The notes beneath the pieces were generated by a model, which saw nothing but the letters and a program-made list of their open reading frames with translations, was not told the origin of the DNA and ran no database searches. The position numbers were made by a program, and so were the translations under genes. From Bimastos eiseni (Eukaryota; Annelida; Clitellata; Crassiclitellata; Lumbricidae), in assembly GCA_959347315.1 (NCBI GenBank), contig OY365818.1:6089838-6153837 (forward strand): a stretch of DNA of 64,000 bases, written 5' to 3'. Positions 28,081 to 39,332 of this stretch are shown piece by piece; position 1 is the stretch's first letter, and each line of letters starts with the position of its first letter.

Positions 28081-30021
28081 GTAAATTATCCATTATAATT
28101 ATTTGTAGACTATACGATGGAGAAGATCAAGTAGAGTTCATTAAGCTAGTAGCCATGAGACAACAATGTAGGTACAAAGTGTTAGGTACGAAGTTTTGGC
28201 GACTTCATTCTATTTGCTTCGTCGTATGAGCGCAGATGGCCAGTCCTTTTCTAAGCAGTCTCGACCTCATACCTGTTACAATACGTGTGTGATGTCATGG
28301 TACTAATCATAGCTGAGTTGTCCCGAGGTTGAACATGGAGCAGAAATCTGGAACGAAATTTCTGCCCTGGAAGGAATGGAATAGATTAAATGCTCATTTA
28401 AACCCAAGTTGATGCCGTAGTCTATAAATCTTAATCCAGATATTTACCTCGATCCTAACAACTCTTAACCCTTGTTCTTATCTCAAAGTATTTTTCAATT
28501 TATTTCATTATAACTCAGTTTGGACATATGCCACATTGCAAGTAAGCTTATGGAAGTCGGTTAGGATATTGCCCACATCTATGGTGTCTTCTTAAACCCA
28601 GGTATAAATCTCAGATCAAGTAGGTCTCAATCAAGGAAGTATACAAAAAAGTCGTGTTACCCACTTCGGCACAAACACGCTCAGGCGTAACGTAACCTCA
28701 GTACAGATATTCACATTCTGCAGGTATTTTCATCGATGCAGGCAGTTGTATCATTCATCCGTGATATCGCCTCATGTCGCTAGTATACCTACCTCATCAT
28801 CCCAGGTGTTTTCTCGCGAATCCAGTAAGATTTGAAGGATGCTGATGCTGCTGATGCGCTCGGGTTGGTTCCAACGGTGTGTGATTGCATTTAACTGTGA
28901 CCTTGATCACTGTTGAGATTTGAAGGTAGCCATGAAAGACCTGTATGACTTTCTTGTTGGTGCAACTGTGCAGAATGCGATGCTGGCGTCATGTAGGCTC
29001 TAGCCTCCACACTTTCTCTATGCTATCATGTCACCCTCAAAGTGTAAATGTAACTATCTTTGCTGTTACGTTACCTTCATCTTCAAATTGAAACTGTAAT
29101 CATGTTCAGTAACTTGTATGGCGTCGATATCTATTGTACACAGGATCATCCAATGATCCGCCAAAACAGAATCGTTATCAGTTCAAAAAGACTTGTCTGT
29201 CCCATTGCCCAAGCATGGACGCCCGTAGAGAGTGCTGCTGATTCGAGCGGCATTATATAAGTGCTTGATTACATTACATTACATTACATCCAGAAGATCC
29301 GCCAGCTAGGACAGAGGGTAGTCTATGGTTGATAGCAATTTAAAAATGTTTCGTTTCTTAAAGCAGTCACAGAGAAGAACTAGCAGACAGCTGCATGATC
29401 TATAGGTACATCTTCGATTCTCCAACTACTATTGAATAATCGTGAATGAGCTGGTGCGCTGCGCTTGGCATTTGCGTGGCGCTGTAGAAGCTCGTTGATA
29501 AAGATTACCATTACAGTTGTTGTAAATGATTCTCAGGGAACCGTTCTGGATTGGGCTGCGTCGAGCTACGGTCGAAGCGTTACGTCTCTGATGGTCAATG
29601 CACCTCCATTCGACCGCTGATCGAGGTCGTATGTAGCGGTCTCTGTCTCCCCGTCCGGACGCTTCCCTGGTACGCCGACTACGTCAGGGCCTGGGCCGGA
29701 ACAAGTCCTACGGAGTGGCGATGCGTGGACGACGTCGTCCGGAAGAGGAAACTGACACTCATCTGCGAGGATGGAACGACGAGGTCCTATCGGGTCAAGG
29801 TCGTCAAGAACTGCCGCTGTAAACAGATGGAGCGCCGTCGATTCCACAAGGTTCCTTCTGCGACCACCAAGAGGGAAAAAGGAAAAGGAGGACAACGAAG
29901 AGGAGGAGGAGGAGCGGGAGGCGCTCGCCGCCTGGCAGAGAACGGAGAACTCGTACGGCCGCGAGAGGTGAATGAGAAGAGGCGGTTGAGACACGAGAAC
30001 GGAACCTCCTCTTTGTCATAA
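27834..30021 (+). CDS. Sclerostin/SOSTDC1-family secreted protein, 2 exons
   Basis: Exons 27834-28080 and 29537-30021 join in phase 1 into 243 residues (human SOSTDC1 206, SOST 213). Visible parts: signal sequence (about 15-32), a linker with potential N-glycosylation sites at Asn35, Asn63, Asn66 and Asn84, and a C-terminal cystine knot with Cys90, 104, 115, 119, 145, 159, 175 and 177. GCVELRSKRYVSDGQCTS and VKVVKNCRCK match SOSTDC1 (CRELRSTKYISDGQCTS; VTACKCK). The family is secreted and antagonises BMP ligands and LRP5/6-Wnt signalling. The loop that carries Asn-x-Ile in vertebrate members reads LPWYADYVRAW here. The tail is long and strongly basic, as in the family. The two-exon structure also agrees. 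SOST and SOSTDC1 probably share this single invertebrate ancestor type, so I give no symbol. Confidence 0.9.
28081..29536 (+). other. Sclerostin-like intron 1
   Basis: 1456 bases without coding signal. It includes an ACATT pentamer run (29268-29290) and a SINE-like 3' module (29440-29515) just before the exon 2 acceptor. Confidence 0.8.
29440..29515 (+). mobile_element. SINE-like 3' module, second copy
   Basis: CGTGAATGAGCTGGTGCGC, TGCGCTT and GGCGCTGTAGAAGC match the 6580-6645 copy. Confidence 0.55.
29537..30021 (+). CDS. Sclerostin-like exon 2 (cystine knot)
   Basis: Completes Gly83 and encodes Asn84 to Ser243, stop TAA. Contains all eight knot cysteines and the basic tail. Acceptor GATTCTCAG. 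Another Asn-Gly-Thr site lies near the C-terminus (ENGTSS). Confidence 0.92.
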
Positions 30022-30094
30022 TCGGCCACTCAACAACTCGACCGTTTGGAGCGTGACTGTTTTCTACCGCAGGCGATGTATTGCCAAAAGTCGC

Positions 30095-30190
30095 TGGCAG
30101 TGCCAGTGCCAAGCCTGGATAAAGGAGGAGGGCGACACTAATGATCCTTGTTGTCACACGGTGTCGTTGAACTGATAGTACTACTCCCAG
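30095..30190 (+). mobile_element. Dispersed repeat (GCCTGGATAAAGG family)
   Basis: GCCTGGATAAAGGAGGAGGG, CGACACTAATGATCCTTGTT and GTGTCGTTGAACTG recur, diverged, near 44.8 and 58.8 kb (same strand), 13.0 kb (partial) and 55.7 kb (inverted). Confidence 0.6.
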
Positions 30191-30384
30191 TCGGCGATTA
30201 CCTTCGTTGCTGATTGAAGACTACTCGGTACAGTCCGAATTGTTCGTGTACTCGTGAGGGTCAAGAGGTCAAAGGGATCGTGTCTCCCATTCCTCTGCCC
30301 TAAGACAACCCAAAACATGTTAACGATTCGGTCAGAGGGATTTGTTGGATATAAGAGAGCCTCTTTCGGTCATTATATCGAATT

Positions 30385-30500
30385 ATGAACTAGCGGAAAC
30401 CTACGGAAACCAACGGAAACATACTGAAACCAACAAGTACATAAGGAAACCTACGGAATCTTATGGAAATCTACGGGATCTTACGGAAATCTACGGGATC
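30385..30500. repeat. Decamer-like TACGGAAACC repeat
   Basis: About ten degenerate copies of (C)TACGGAAAYC downstream of the sclerostin-like gene. Confidence 0.7.
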
Positions 30501-30509
30501 CTACTCTTA

Positions 30510-32124
30510 TGGCTGCAGTGCTCAAAGCTTATCGCCACGTCGTATTCGTTTTACTGCGTGCATGTATATATATATATATATGTGTATATATATGGTAAAA
30601 AGTATATATGTTTACATATATAGGCCTTTATATATGTGTGTGTGTCTTAATCTGAAGGCGGGACAAGTGTACAGCACATATATTAACGGCCGGCGTGAAG
30701 GACAGCTGTACTTTTAATGAAACTTGGGTCGTACGGTCTGATCGATTATGACGATTGTCCCAGTTCCTGCAATCTCTTTGCGCTCTACTTTTAATGCGTA
30801 GTTCAACACTAGCGTGGGATGACACAGACTCGTTTACTGCGTTCAGACGATCGGAATTGACTTATCAGGTGTGATCATGATGATGATGATGATGATTTTG
30901 GCGAAGCACGTGTTGGTTAGCATTGCGTATTTTCTCCAAAGCGAAGTTTCTACTCGGAATCGGATATTCTTCAATGTGGCATAATCCAGGGAGCGACATC
31001 AAGCTTGTGCCTTGCGCTTGGCTATAGAAGTTTGGAGATTGCGACTATGATTAATTTGTGCGATACGGATTAGGTGGAAGCTATGACCATCCAGCTTTCC
31101 ATCGCAACATTCCACCGCCTTTCCTCTTTCCTCGTCCTAAAGAGGATTCTCGGTACATCGTACGCTAGATTGTTTTTTCGTCAGACACACGAATTTTGTT
31201 CTTCAGTTGGAATTTTTGGACAACCTTTCTGAATTGACGTAGTTCTCGTGAATAAGCCCAGTGCTCGACGTGTAAGTGTCGCATTTCAATGATCCGATGT
31301 TCCGTTGTGATTTCAATCTAGACGCTGGTACGAAGCAACTTTGCATATTTATTATGTCAGTTACCTCGACAACCGTTCGGATAATGTTTGAGATGGTCCC
31401 TTACTGGTTGGCGTACATTTGAATGGCACAGAAGTTTCAGTGACTTTTGGACGATGTTTGAGACGGTCCCTTATCGCTAGGCGTGTATTTGAATGGCCTG
31501 AGCTTCCTGAACCAAGACGGGCATTATATGTTCACGACCAAGAAGCGTAACGCTGTACGGGTGAATAATTAATAGGCGAGGCCATTGTTGTTTTCGGAGA
31601 CCGAAGATTGCGCTACTATCAATGGCTACTACTAAGCGTCACTATCGCGTACTAAAGCACCTATTAAAGGCAGTTTCAGTGGCATCTGAACCTAGGACTG
31701 AAGGTTGCTCGTCAAGAACTAAAGCACAGGCCTTCACGAGATCAGACCCACCTACATAGGTTAGGTTAGGTTAGGTTAGGTTAGTTGTGATATAGGCTAT
31801 GCAGTGATGGCCTGTCTTGAGTCGTGATAGAGATCGAAATGTTCTGTTGTAAGGTCGACCTATATGGACCTAGATATCCAGTCGATACAATTCTACCGTA
31901 CTGTAAACTAAATTCAGTATTTATCGATTGGAATTTTGTTCTGAATATTGGATTTGCGCAGTAACAGTTCAGAATCCTGCTCTCAGCCGTAGTATCTCGC
32001 CCAATCAGTTCATTGAAAAATCAGCGCTGTACATAGAGGTCACACGATCGCCATAGAAGTAACATGTATATAAACCTGGAGATAAAGTACTTTCAAAATG
32101 AACAATTATTCGTTTGCATAATAC
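30510..32124. other. Intergenic, small repeats only
   Basis: TA/TG microsatellite (30565-30645), GATGAT run (30875-30893), a 70-bp tandem duplication (31380-31500) and a short TTAGG run (31758-31784). No coding region recognised. Confidence 0.55.
31758..31784. repeat. Short (TTAGG)n run
   Basis: About five TTAGG units. TTAGG is the arthropod telomere unit, but this is a short interstitial microsatellite. Confidence 0.85.
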
Positions 32125-32296
32125 CAGAGGCGGCTCTGCAGAGTGGCAGAGAGAGCCAGGGACCAACTGAGTAGGTGGCTTCTAAATATTAGTCCACTTT
32201 CAGTTTTGAAGAAACCAGACACCCGACTGGCCCCTTTACAAGGTTCCCCGGCCCTTCCGTGGTCCCCTCTGTTTGAGAAGTCCAGAACCGCCACTG
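32125..32296. mobile_element. hAT-type MITE with target-site duplication
   Basis: Terminal inverted repeats CAGAGGCGGCTCTG and CAGAACCGCCACTG (11 of 14 pair), the form typical of hAT elements. Flanked by an 8-bp duplication CATAATAC (32117-32124) / CATCATAC (32297-32304), 7 of 8 identical. 172 bp, no coding capacity. Confidence 0.8.
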
Positions 32297-32304
32297 CATC
32301 ATAC

Positions 32305-35300
32305 ATCCATGTACAAGGGTCTATATTTAAAGCCACCGTTTCCCTCCGTGTTTTGAGTCCTATTCCCGGTTGTTACAGCATATCGATATACACTTTTGAT
32401 ACTGTTTGCGGAACGCAGTCGTGTCAGCACTTTTTCTATTTCATTTTAAAAAAAATGAAGATTAACGTTTCGGATAATAAAGACGTGTACAAAAATGAAC
32501 GTGCAGTAGCAATGGTTCCTTTACAGTACGGGTCAAGAACTCTGAATAATATAAATTATATGTTTCGCCTACACAATAATACGCTGCAAATATGCAAAAG
32601 CGCTTCTGCTTGTTGATGGCTAAGTCCTCCACTTTAAATGGCAGTGTGAAGACCTACAGGATTAAGTCTACTAATTGAAATTTATTTGTTTTATTGGCTC
32701 GTTTTTATGCGTTGGAGTCAGTTATGATTTCAAGCACACGCTTGAACTCTTTCAGAATGATACAAAACAACTGTGTTTTGATACTACCCGCCTACGATAG
32801 TTCAGAAGTAACAGATTATCGATAAAACATCGATGTCGCTGGACCGTAGGATGATAAATATTCGTTTATTGATAGGTTGGTTGATTTAGACCTAAGCACT
32901 CGACTAAATCGGCATAAAAAGCGAAAACAATCTGACGCTTGGCAGTCGTAACGGGCTCTCATCCTTTCAGAAGGAGAAGGACACGGTGACCAACCCAGTG
33001 GAGTTTCAAACCAGTGGTACTTTCATAGGCAAAGCACTCTATCCATTATAGGCTACAGCAGGGGTGCCAAAAAACCCAAGTATTAAAAAAATCAAAAGTT
33101 GTTTTTTTGGGCTTTATTTGGTTTTACTTGCTTTTTGGTTTTATCTATCATTCGGATTTTGTCACAACAGTAACTTTTGTTATAAAAGCATCAAACACAG
33201 GCTACACAGCATGAAAAAGAGATCAAACTCGTTTTTTAATTAATTTAGCTTGATTTCGGACTGAATAACACACAATTGGTAATAATGTATATAGTATTAA
33301 TGTTATTAGTAATTTGAATAAAAATACTTTACAAACCAAAAAATTAAAATTGCTATTTTCACAAAAACCACCATATTTTCAGCCCTGGGCCACAGTAGCC
33401 CAACTGAAACGACCCTCTCGAATACGTGCGCAAATTGTCGAGGGCTGAGTTGGCTCACACCTTTTCAAAATTCGGTCTTGGCAGAGTCCGATTTGTAAAA
33501 TAAGCAGTATGGAGTCGACTCATGAGAATTTTTGGGAATCTAACGAATTTCGCTATATATCAACGTTCTTGTAGGCGAACCTGTCTTTGAATCACCTCCG
33601 GCAATTCAGACAGTGGGTTGTGGCCTTGTTGGCCTCTCGCAGTTCTGCTATCACAACTCGTTGCAACATTGTATTTTGATACAGCGTACGTCCCCAGACT
33701 GGGCACTGTTCTTAATTTCCATCCACAGTCCGGCCAATAGGGGACAGTGGGGAATAAATCCCTAAACTTTTTGACCTGACCCGCAGTAAATTTTTGGAAA
33801 AGTTCTGATCAGTTGGAGCTTGTGATTTATTCTTAGCTAAATGTAATATTACTGACGCTTAACTACAACAGTTTATGCTTCAATCATCTGAATATTACCT
33901 TACTTATCATATCTTGATCAGATCCCTCTGTCTTGGGCCTGGAATTTCCCTGCCTAGGGGCCCACCATTCCTCTGCCTTGGGGCCCGGAATTTCGCTGCA
34001 TGGGGCTCCGGAATTTCTATGCCTAAAAACCTGAAATTTACCTGCTTCGGGGCCGGGAATTTCTCTGCCTATATAGGTACCCGGAATTTCTCTGCTTAGG
34101 AGCCCGACATTTCTGTCGGCGGGCCTGCCCATTCATTCATCTCTACTAATCCTGCCTTACTTCTACAGATTTGCATCTTCTTACTTGCGACTCGGCCAAA
34201 AGACCAAAAGTTCAGGTACTCGTACATATGGACCAAAGGGTCGCAATATATACGGACCCCGAAATAGGCCGAAACGGTCTAAGGCTAAGGGCTCGTGACT
34301 ATACGCTGGAGGAGCATCACGAGAACGATAAATTATATTTATATGCACGCATTATGTTCTATGACCGTTCTATTGATATATATATATATAATTTATATAT
34401 AATATATATTGCATTAGTCATTTATTCAAGGTCAGTTGCTCTCTGTTATAAATGACCTGCGGTTTGTGTAATTCATAAAACCACTGCTCGTGTGCTGCTT
34501 GTAGTATATACGTCCCACACAAACACACGCACATACACACACGCGCGCACGCGCACGCACACAAGCACCCACACACACACACATATATATATATGTATAT
34601 ATATTTATATATAGTTAGTCAATACAAATGGCCATTGATAGTAGACTACCTACTGATAAATGGATCTCGCGCTGGTATAATAGTTTAAAATATATATGCC
34701 TGTATGCTTGCATATTATACATATATATGTACATATATATTTATATACTTGTATACATATAATTACAGTTAAATATATGTACTTCCATATATGATATTAT
34801 AATATACGAGGCGTCTAATTTATATGGACCACTTTATTTGAAGCTGAGGTCTTCTTTGTATGTGTTTGTCTGTCTGTCTGTGTAACTGTCTGTCTGTTTC
34901 TGTCTTCGTTTGTTTCTCTCTGTCTGTGGCTAGTTTTGTTGTGTGCAACTTTCGTTGACTCGTGTTCCTTGTTTTGCTAAAACTTGACACAGCTCTGTTC
35001 CTACAGCTTGCTACATGTGCAATGCCAGTAGGGAATTTACATAGCGCTATCGTTGTAATTGCTATCAAAACATCGTCGTTAAACGGAAGCACAAATATCA
35101 CTAAAAGCTTATACTATTTCTGTCTTAGTAGTTATATCTTCGATGCGTCCAACCGAGTTGGAGTCAGTCTGTGATCTTGTTTCAAATGATGACACCACTT
35201 TCTTCATATTTTTTATCCGGTCTACACGAACGAAGTCGGATATGACACAGGTCCAGATCTCTTCTTCAAAGTGGTTATGAAAAATGGCACCACAAATGCT

Positions 35301-35875
35301 GAGAAGTTGCTCGAGAGGTTGTCGGTTGCTTTTTGGTTGTCAGCTTTCCAATTTTGCCATTCGGAAACGTTTTCCGTCACTACTCACTACTCCTCAACTT
35401 GCAATAAATTTCCTTCTTCGTCCTGTCCAATAACATCATTGTCGGTCTTCTTCTAGACTTTTCCCATCCATTCTCCTCTCAATTATAGTTCTTATTAGGA
35501 AGTCTCCCCTCAAAATTTGGCCCATCCATTTTTTTTGGTTTCAAATTACTCCTCCTATCAGGGATCTTTCTTATCTACCAATTGTTGTATCTTTTTATTT
35601 TCCCTGTCTTGCAGCCTGCTAACTCACCCCATCTTTTGCCACATTGCCATATAGAATGCCCCCAATTTGTTAACGCCTCTCTGCCCCATGGTTCATATTT
35701 CCAATCCGCTTTTAAAACACGACACTCTGTATCATAGACTTGATAATTTGTTTCTTGAGATTTTTATTTAGATTACCTCTTATTAATTGCTTTGTTTTTA
35801 TCGAAGGCATCTCTTCCCATAGCTGATATTTTCTTTTTCTATTATCAGATTTAAAAGCGTTTTCCACGTAACCTG
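32305..35875. other. Intergenic, no gene recognised
   Basis: AT-rich unique sequence with a ~28-bp GC-box-like minisatellite (33930-34115), CA/TA microsatellites (34370-34800) and CTGT words (34870-34920). No family-like peptide on either strand. Confidence 0.5.
33925..34115. repeat. ~28-bp minisatellite (GGGGCCCGGAATTTCTCTGC)
   Basis: Six to seven diverged copies of GGGCCNGGAATTTCTCTGCCT. Confidence 0.85.
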
Positions 35876-35957
35876 CCAGCAGTGCCAACACGTGGCACAC
35901 AGGCAAAACAGTAATATTATTACTGTCTTGGCTGTTTGCCACGTGTCGGCTGTGCTC
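35876..35957. other. Long imperfect hairpin
   Basis: Left arm AGCAGTGCCAACACGTGGCA...CAGTAAT and right arm ATTACTG...TGCCACGTGTCGGCTGTGCT pair over about 36 of 41 positions with almost no loop (AATATTATT centre). Both arms carry CACGTG. Could be an inverted duplication, a MITE end-fusion, a cruciform or, if transcribed, a pre-miRNA-like stem. Confidence 0.75.
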
Positions 35958-35989
35958 ACAGACTGATTGTCGCTTGGGATTTCACTTCC

Positions 35990-36600
35990 GTGCGGTCTAG
36001 TTCAGCGAGGACAGGAGGCTGAGAAAAAGGAGCTAAAGGAGGAGCTAGAGGAGGAGGCAGATGAGGATGCAGAGGAGAATGAGGAACTGAGAGGCTGGAG
36101 GAAGAGAAAGGGGATAAGAAGAAGAAATGTATGAGGAGGAGAAGGAGTAAGTTAAGGAGGAAAGGGAAATTGAAGATGAGAAATAAAGAAGGGAAAGGTG
36201 GAGAACGAGGAGGAGGAGGAGGAGAAAAAGAAGAAGAGGAGAAGACAGAGCACAAAATATTAAAAGAAACAGGAGAACAGGAAGAGGGAAGAATGCAAAG
36301 AAGAGGAGAAGACTAAAGTGATAAGTAGGGGAAAAGGGAGATCGTGGAAGAGGTTCATTTGTAGGCTTGGGGCAAAGAGGAAAATGAGGAAGGAGAAGGG
36401 TGAAAAAGAATAATATTCAGATTACGAAGAAGAAAGAGAATACGAAGGAAGAAGAGAAGGTAATAGAGGAAGATGTTGAAGGAATGGAAGAATCAGACAA
36501 AATAATACATCGAATAGATGGATGGAAACGAGAAAGAAACTTTTAGGATGAGAGAAGGGGGTAAAGAAGGATGAATAGGAGTAGATGATGAGGCTTCCAA
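35990..36600. repeat. Purine-rich GAGGA/AGAAG tract
   Basis: About 600 bases of A/G-rich plus strand starting directly after the hairpin. Confidence 0.8.
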
Positions 36601-37987
36601 CATTTACTCTCGGCTATTACAAGGCTCAATTCTAATCTAACTATAGAAAAGAAATAGGTCTCCATGTCCCACATGGCAAAGTCATGCAGCCACACATATC
36701 TCTATGGACGGCTTATTTGTTGGCCTACAGGCCACCAACATAAACGCATCAATCAGAAATCCAAGGATCAAAGACCTGTTTTATTCAACACGTGTCGTCG
36801 TCGGTCTAAATGCAACTTAAACGTCTGCATACATACTGTCAAAATCACCGAACGTATTCATAAAAGTGCATTCATATTTCTGTGACGACAACATGTATAT
36901 CTCTAGCCTGAAGTTAATTTACTGTAAACGATATTTCACTAGGTTGGAACATATCGATATACAAATGTAACCACGTATGATATACACTGTGTACAGAGTT
37001 ACTAAAAAAAATTAATAATTAATTGAATGTGAGTCATGACAGCTGAATAAGTTCAGATGACAGATTGGTTATGTGAATTTATAGCGATGATGTTGGCTAC
37101 ACATCAACGTGTTGATTTGCTTTTCAATTTTCGCTTCGTGCATTTAGACGCAGAAAGAGTTGTACACTTTTATTTACTGCCAAACTAGTTGATAGCTTGT
37201 AAATTAACAGCAGAACCATCTAAAAACTATTTAGTTTACTACTTAACTATATAATAACTACAAAATTGGCCACGTAACCATTTAAAAACTGATTAAATGA
37301 CTACATAACTAGGCCCCTATTTAAAAATATTTGATTAACTTCATAACTCTCCAAAAACCATTGCATTAGCCACTTCGCTATATAATAACAATGTTATTAG
37401 ATTGGCCATTTAATTCCTTAATAACTATTAAATTAACTGCCCAGCGATGTAATGATCATTAAGTTAACTATCTAACTATTCAGTCACTATTGAATTAACT
37501 ATTGCGCAATAATTATTCTCTTGAAGGATGATAACCTGACGCATATATGTTAAGAATTGACCATCGTATTGGTTTGCTGATAAGTTTAATAGGAGAGAAC
37601 TCAAGTGTGTGACTGGTCGAACAGCGTTTCCGGTCCGTCTAAGAACCCACTTAACCTCGAAGTCGACAGACGAGGAACCGTTGTCAATGACCGGAATTCT
37701 GATGCAATCATGTACTATGGAATATGGATGACACGCTCGTGATTGACTATGTCCGCTGGTTGATTGACTGTTTTATGTCTAACTGATTTATTGATTGAGA
37801 GATAGGGGCATGTTATAGCGCTACATCGGATTCATATTCAGACGAGTACACTGCATTGTATATTATACACTGCATTGTATATTATACACTACATTGTATA
37901 TTATACACGTGCATTGTTGCAAAACGCATCTATAGCGCCTCTTCAACCCTTCCCCTCAGGGCGTGGTTGACTGATTGACCTGCTATG
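36601..37987. other. Intergenic, no gene recognised
   Basis: AT-rich. Loosely repeated AACTATTTAATAACTA words at 37170-37510 and a 19-bp ACACTGCATTGTATATTAT triplicate at 37848-37912. Confidence 0.5.
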
Positions 37988-38279
37988 CTACGACAGAAGG
38001 AGCCTGCAGTAATCGCTGACGACCAAGTTCTCTTCGCAGCATAGATTATAGATTCTGAGATCGTGGGCCACCTTTCCGCACAGGTAGCAGTCGACGAAAG
38101 TCGTATCGTGAACGGCGCATGAGTGCGGTCGTTGGATGTCGTAGCTGTACGTTGCCGGCGTTACGAAAGGTTGGCGCCTGTCTCTGAACGCATGAAGCGA
38201 TGACGTCAACGAAACGAGCGCTAGCAACACGATTTTCCGTGACGTCAGGCGTTGCCATGTTTCACCCATGTTTCGAATC
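37988..38279 (-). CDS. Small secreted six-cysteine protein (last exon)
   Basis: A minus-strand exon begins after TGTTTTTCAG (acceptor ending at 38280) and opens with ATG at 38269, giving a 93-residue protein that ends at TAG. It has a signal-like segment (KIVLLALVSLTSSLHA) and then a compact cysteine domain: C-x9-C-x2-C-x12-CC-x9-C, reading HSCAVHDTTFVDCYLCGKVA and YNLCCEENLVVSDYCRLLLS. A longer start at 38290 would cross the splice site and is less likely. The layout suits a secreted peptide or growth-factor-like module; I do not recognise the family with certainty and assign no function. Any upstream exon would be non-coding 5' UTR. Confidence 0.62.
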
Positions 38280-38735
38280 CTGAAAAACATTCAAAGCGTT
38301 TGCGTTAATGATTATATTCTGATTTCCTCAAAAATCCTATTATTATCTGTTAACTTAGCCAATATTAAGCAAAAGGAGTATTACTCTCTGCAGTTGAATA
38401 TCTAGAGCTTAGAGTGGTGTTTTGTTGGTTGAACATTCCGGAAGCACGTCCGCTTAAAAACCTCCTTTCTCAAAACTACTCGCAAACAGAGACTCTTATA
38501 AACATAGTGTCACCATGCGCTCTATCGCCCCGTTAAGCGCAGACTTCCTTCCTGCCCTCCAGTCACTTCTCATCTCGAACAATTTCATCAGCGTTTAGTT
38601 TAATTAATTCTAAACTGTAGCAAAGTTACCAGGCCAACACTGGTATATCGATTAGTGTGTTGCATTTTACTTCTGTGCCATAAATTAGCCTACACATGAC
38701 ATGAATATCATACTGTAGGCTTTTAGGCCCTGCGC
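38280..38735. other. Upstream of the cysteine-rich gene
   Basis: No coding signal. Contains the putative intron 5' of the cysteine-rich exon. Confidence 0.4.
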
Positions 38736-38737
38736 TA

Positions 38738-39332
38738 ACGGATTTGAGGTATCGCAAAAGGATTTGAGATACCACAAACGTATTAGAGATATTGCCTAAG
38801 GATTTGAGATACCGCAAAAGGATTTGGGATACCACAAACGGATTTGAGATATTGCAAAAGAATTTGAGATACCATAAACGGATTTGAGATATCGCAAACG
38901 GATTTTAGATACCACAAACGTATTTGAGATATTGCAAAAGGATTTAAGATACCACAAACGGATTTGAGATATCGCAAACGGATTTGAGATACCACAAACG
39001 GATTTGAGACACAGCAAAATGATTTGAGATGCCACAAACGTATTTGAGATATTGCAAAAGGATTTGAGATACCACAAACGGATTTGAGATATCGCAAACG
39101 GATTTGAGATACCACAAACGTATTTGAGATATTGCAAAAGGATTTGAGACACCGCAAAATGATTTGAGATGCCACAAACGGATTTGAGATATTGCAAAAG
39201 GATTTGAGATACCTCAAAAAGATTTGAGATACTACAAACGGATTTGAGATATGCAAGCGGATTTGAGATCCTGCAAAAGGATTTGAGATACCACAAACGG
39301 ATTTTAGATATCGCAAACGGTTTTGAGATCTT
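38738..39332. repeat. 20-bp satellite (GATTTGAGATACCACAAACG)
   Basis: About 30 copies of a 20-bp unit in three main variants ending CCACAAACG, TCGCAAACG or TTGCAAAAG, with a partly regular order. On the minus strand it leaves two overlapping open frames over 500 bp with a 20-residue period (e.g. ISNPFVVSQIRLRYLKSVCG). These are arithmetic by-products: 3 x 20 bp equals 20 codons and no stop word occurs in the unit. Confidence 0.95.

Noticed and set aside
29566..29994. 142-residue minus-strand frame
   Set aside because: Antisense shadow of the sclerostin-like exon 2, which is supported by family cysteines and splice sites.
31758..31784. Telomere or chromosome-fusion scar from TTAGG units
   Set aside because: Only about five units; within the range of ordinary microsatellites.
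37600..37745. Plus-strand open segment DWSNSVSGPSKNPLN... of about 45 codons
   Set aside because: No acceptor upstream, and no family resemblance.
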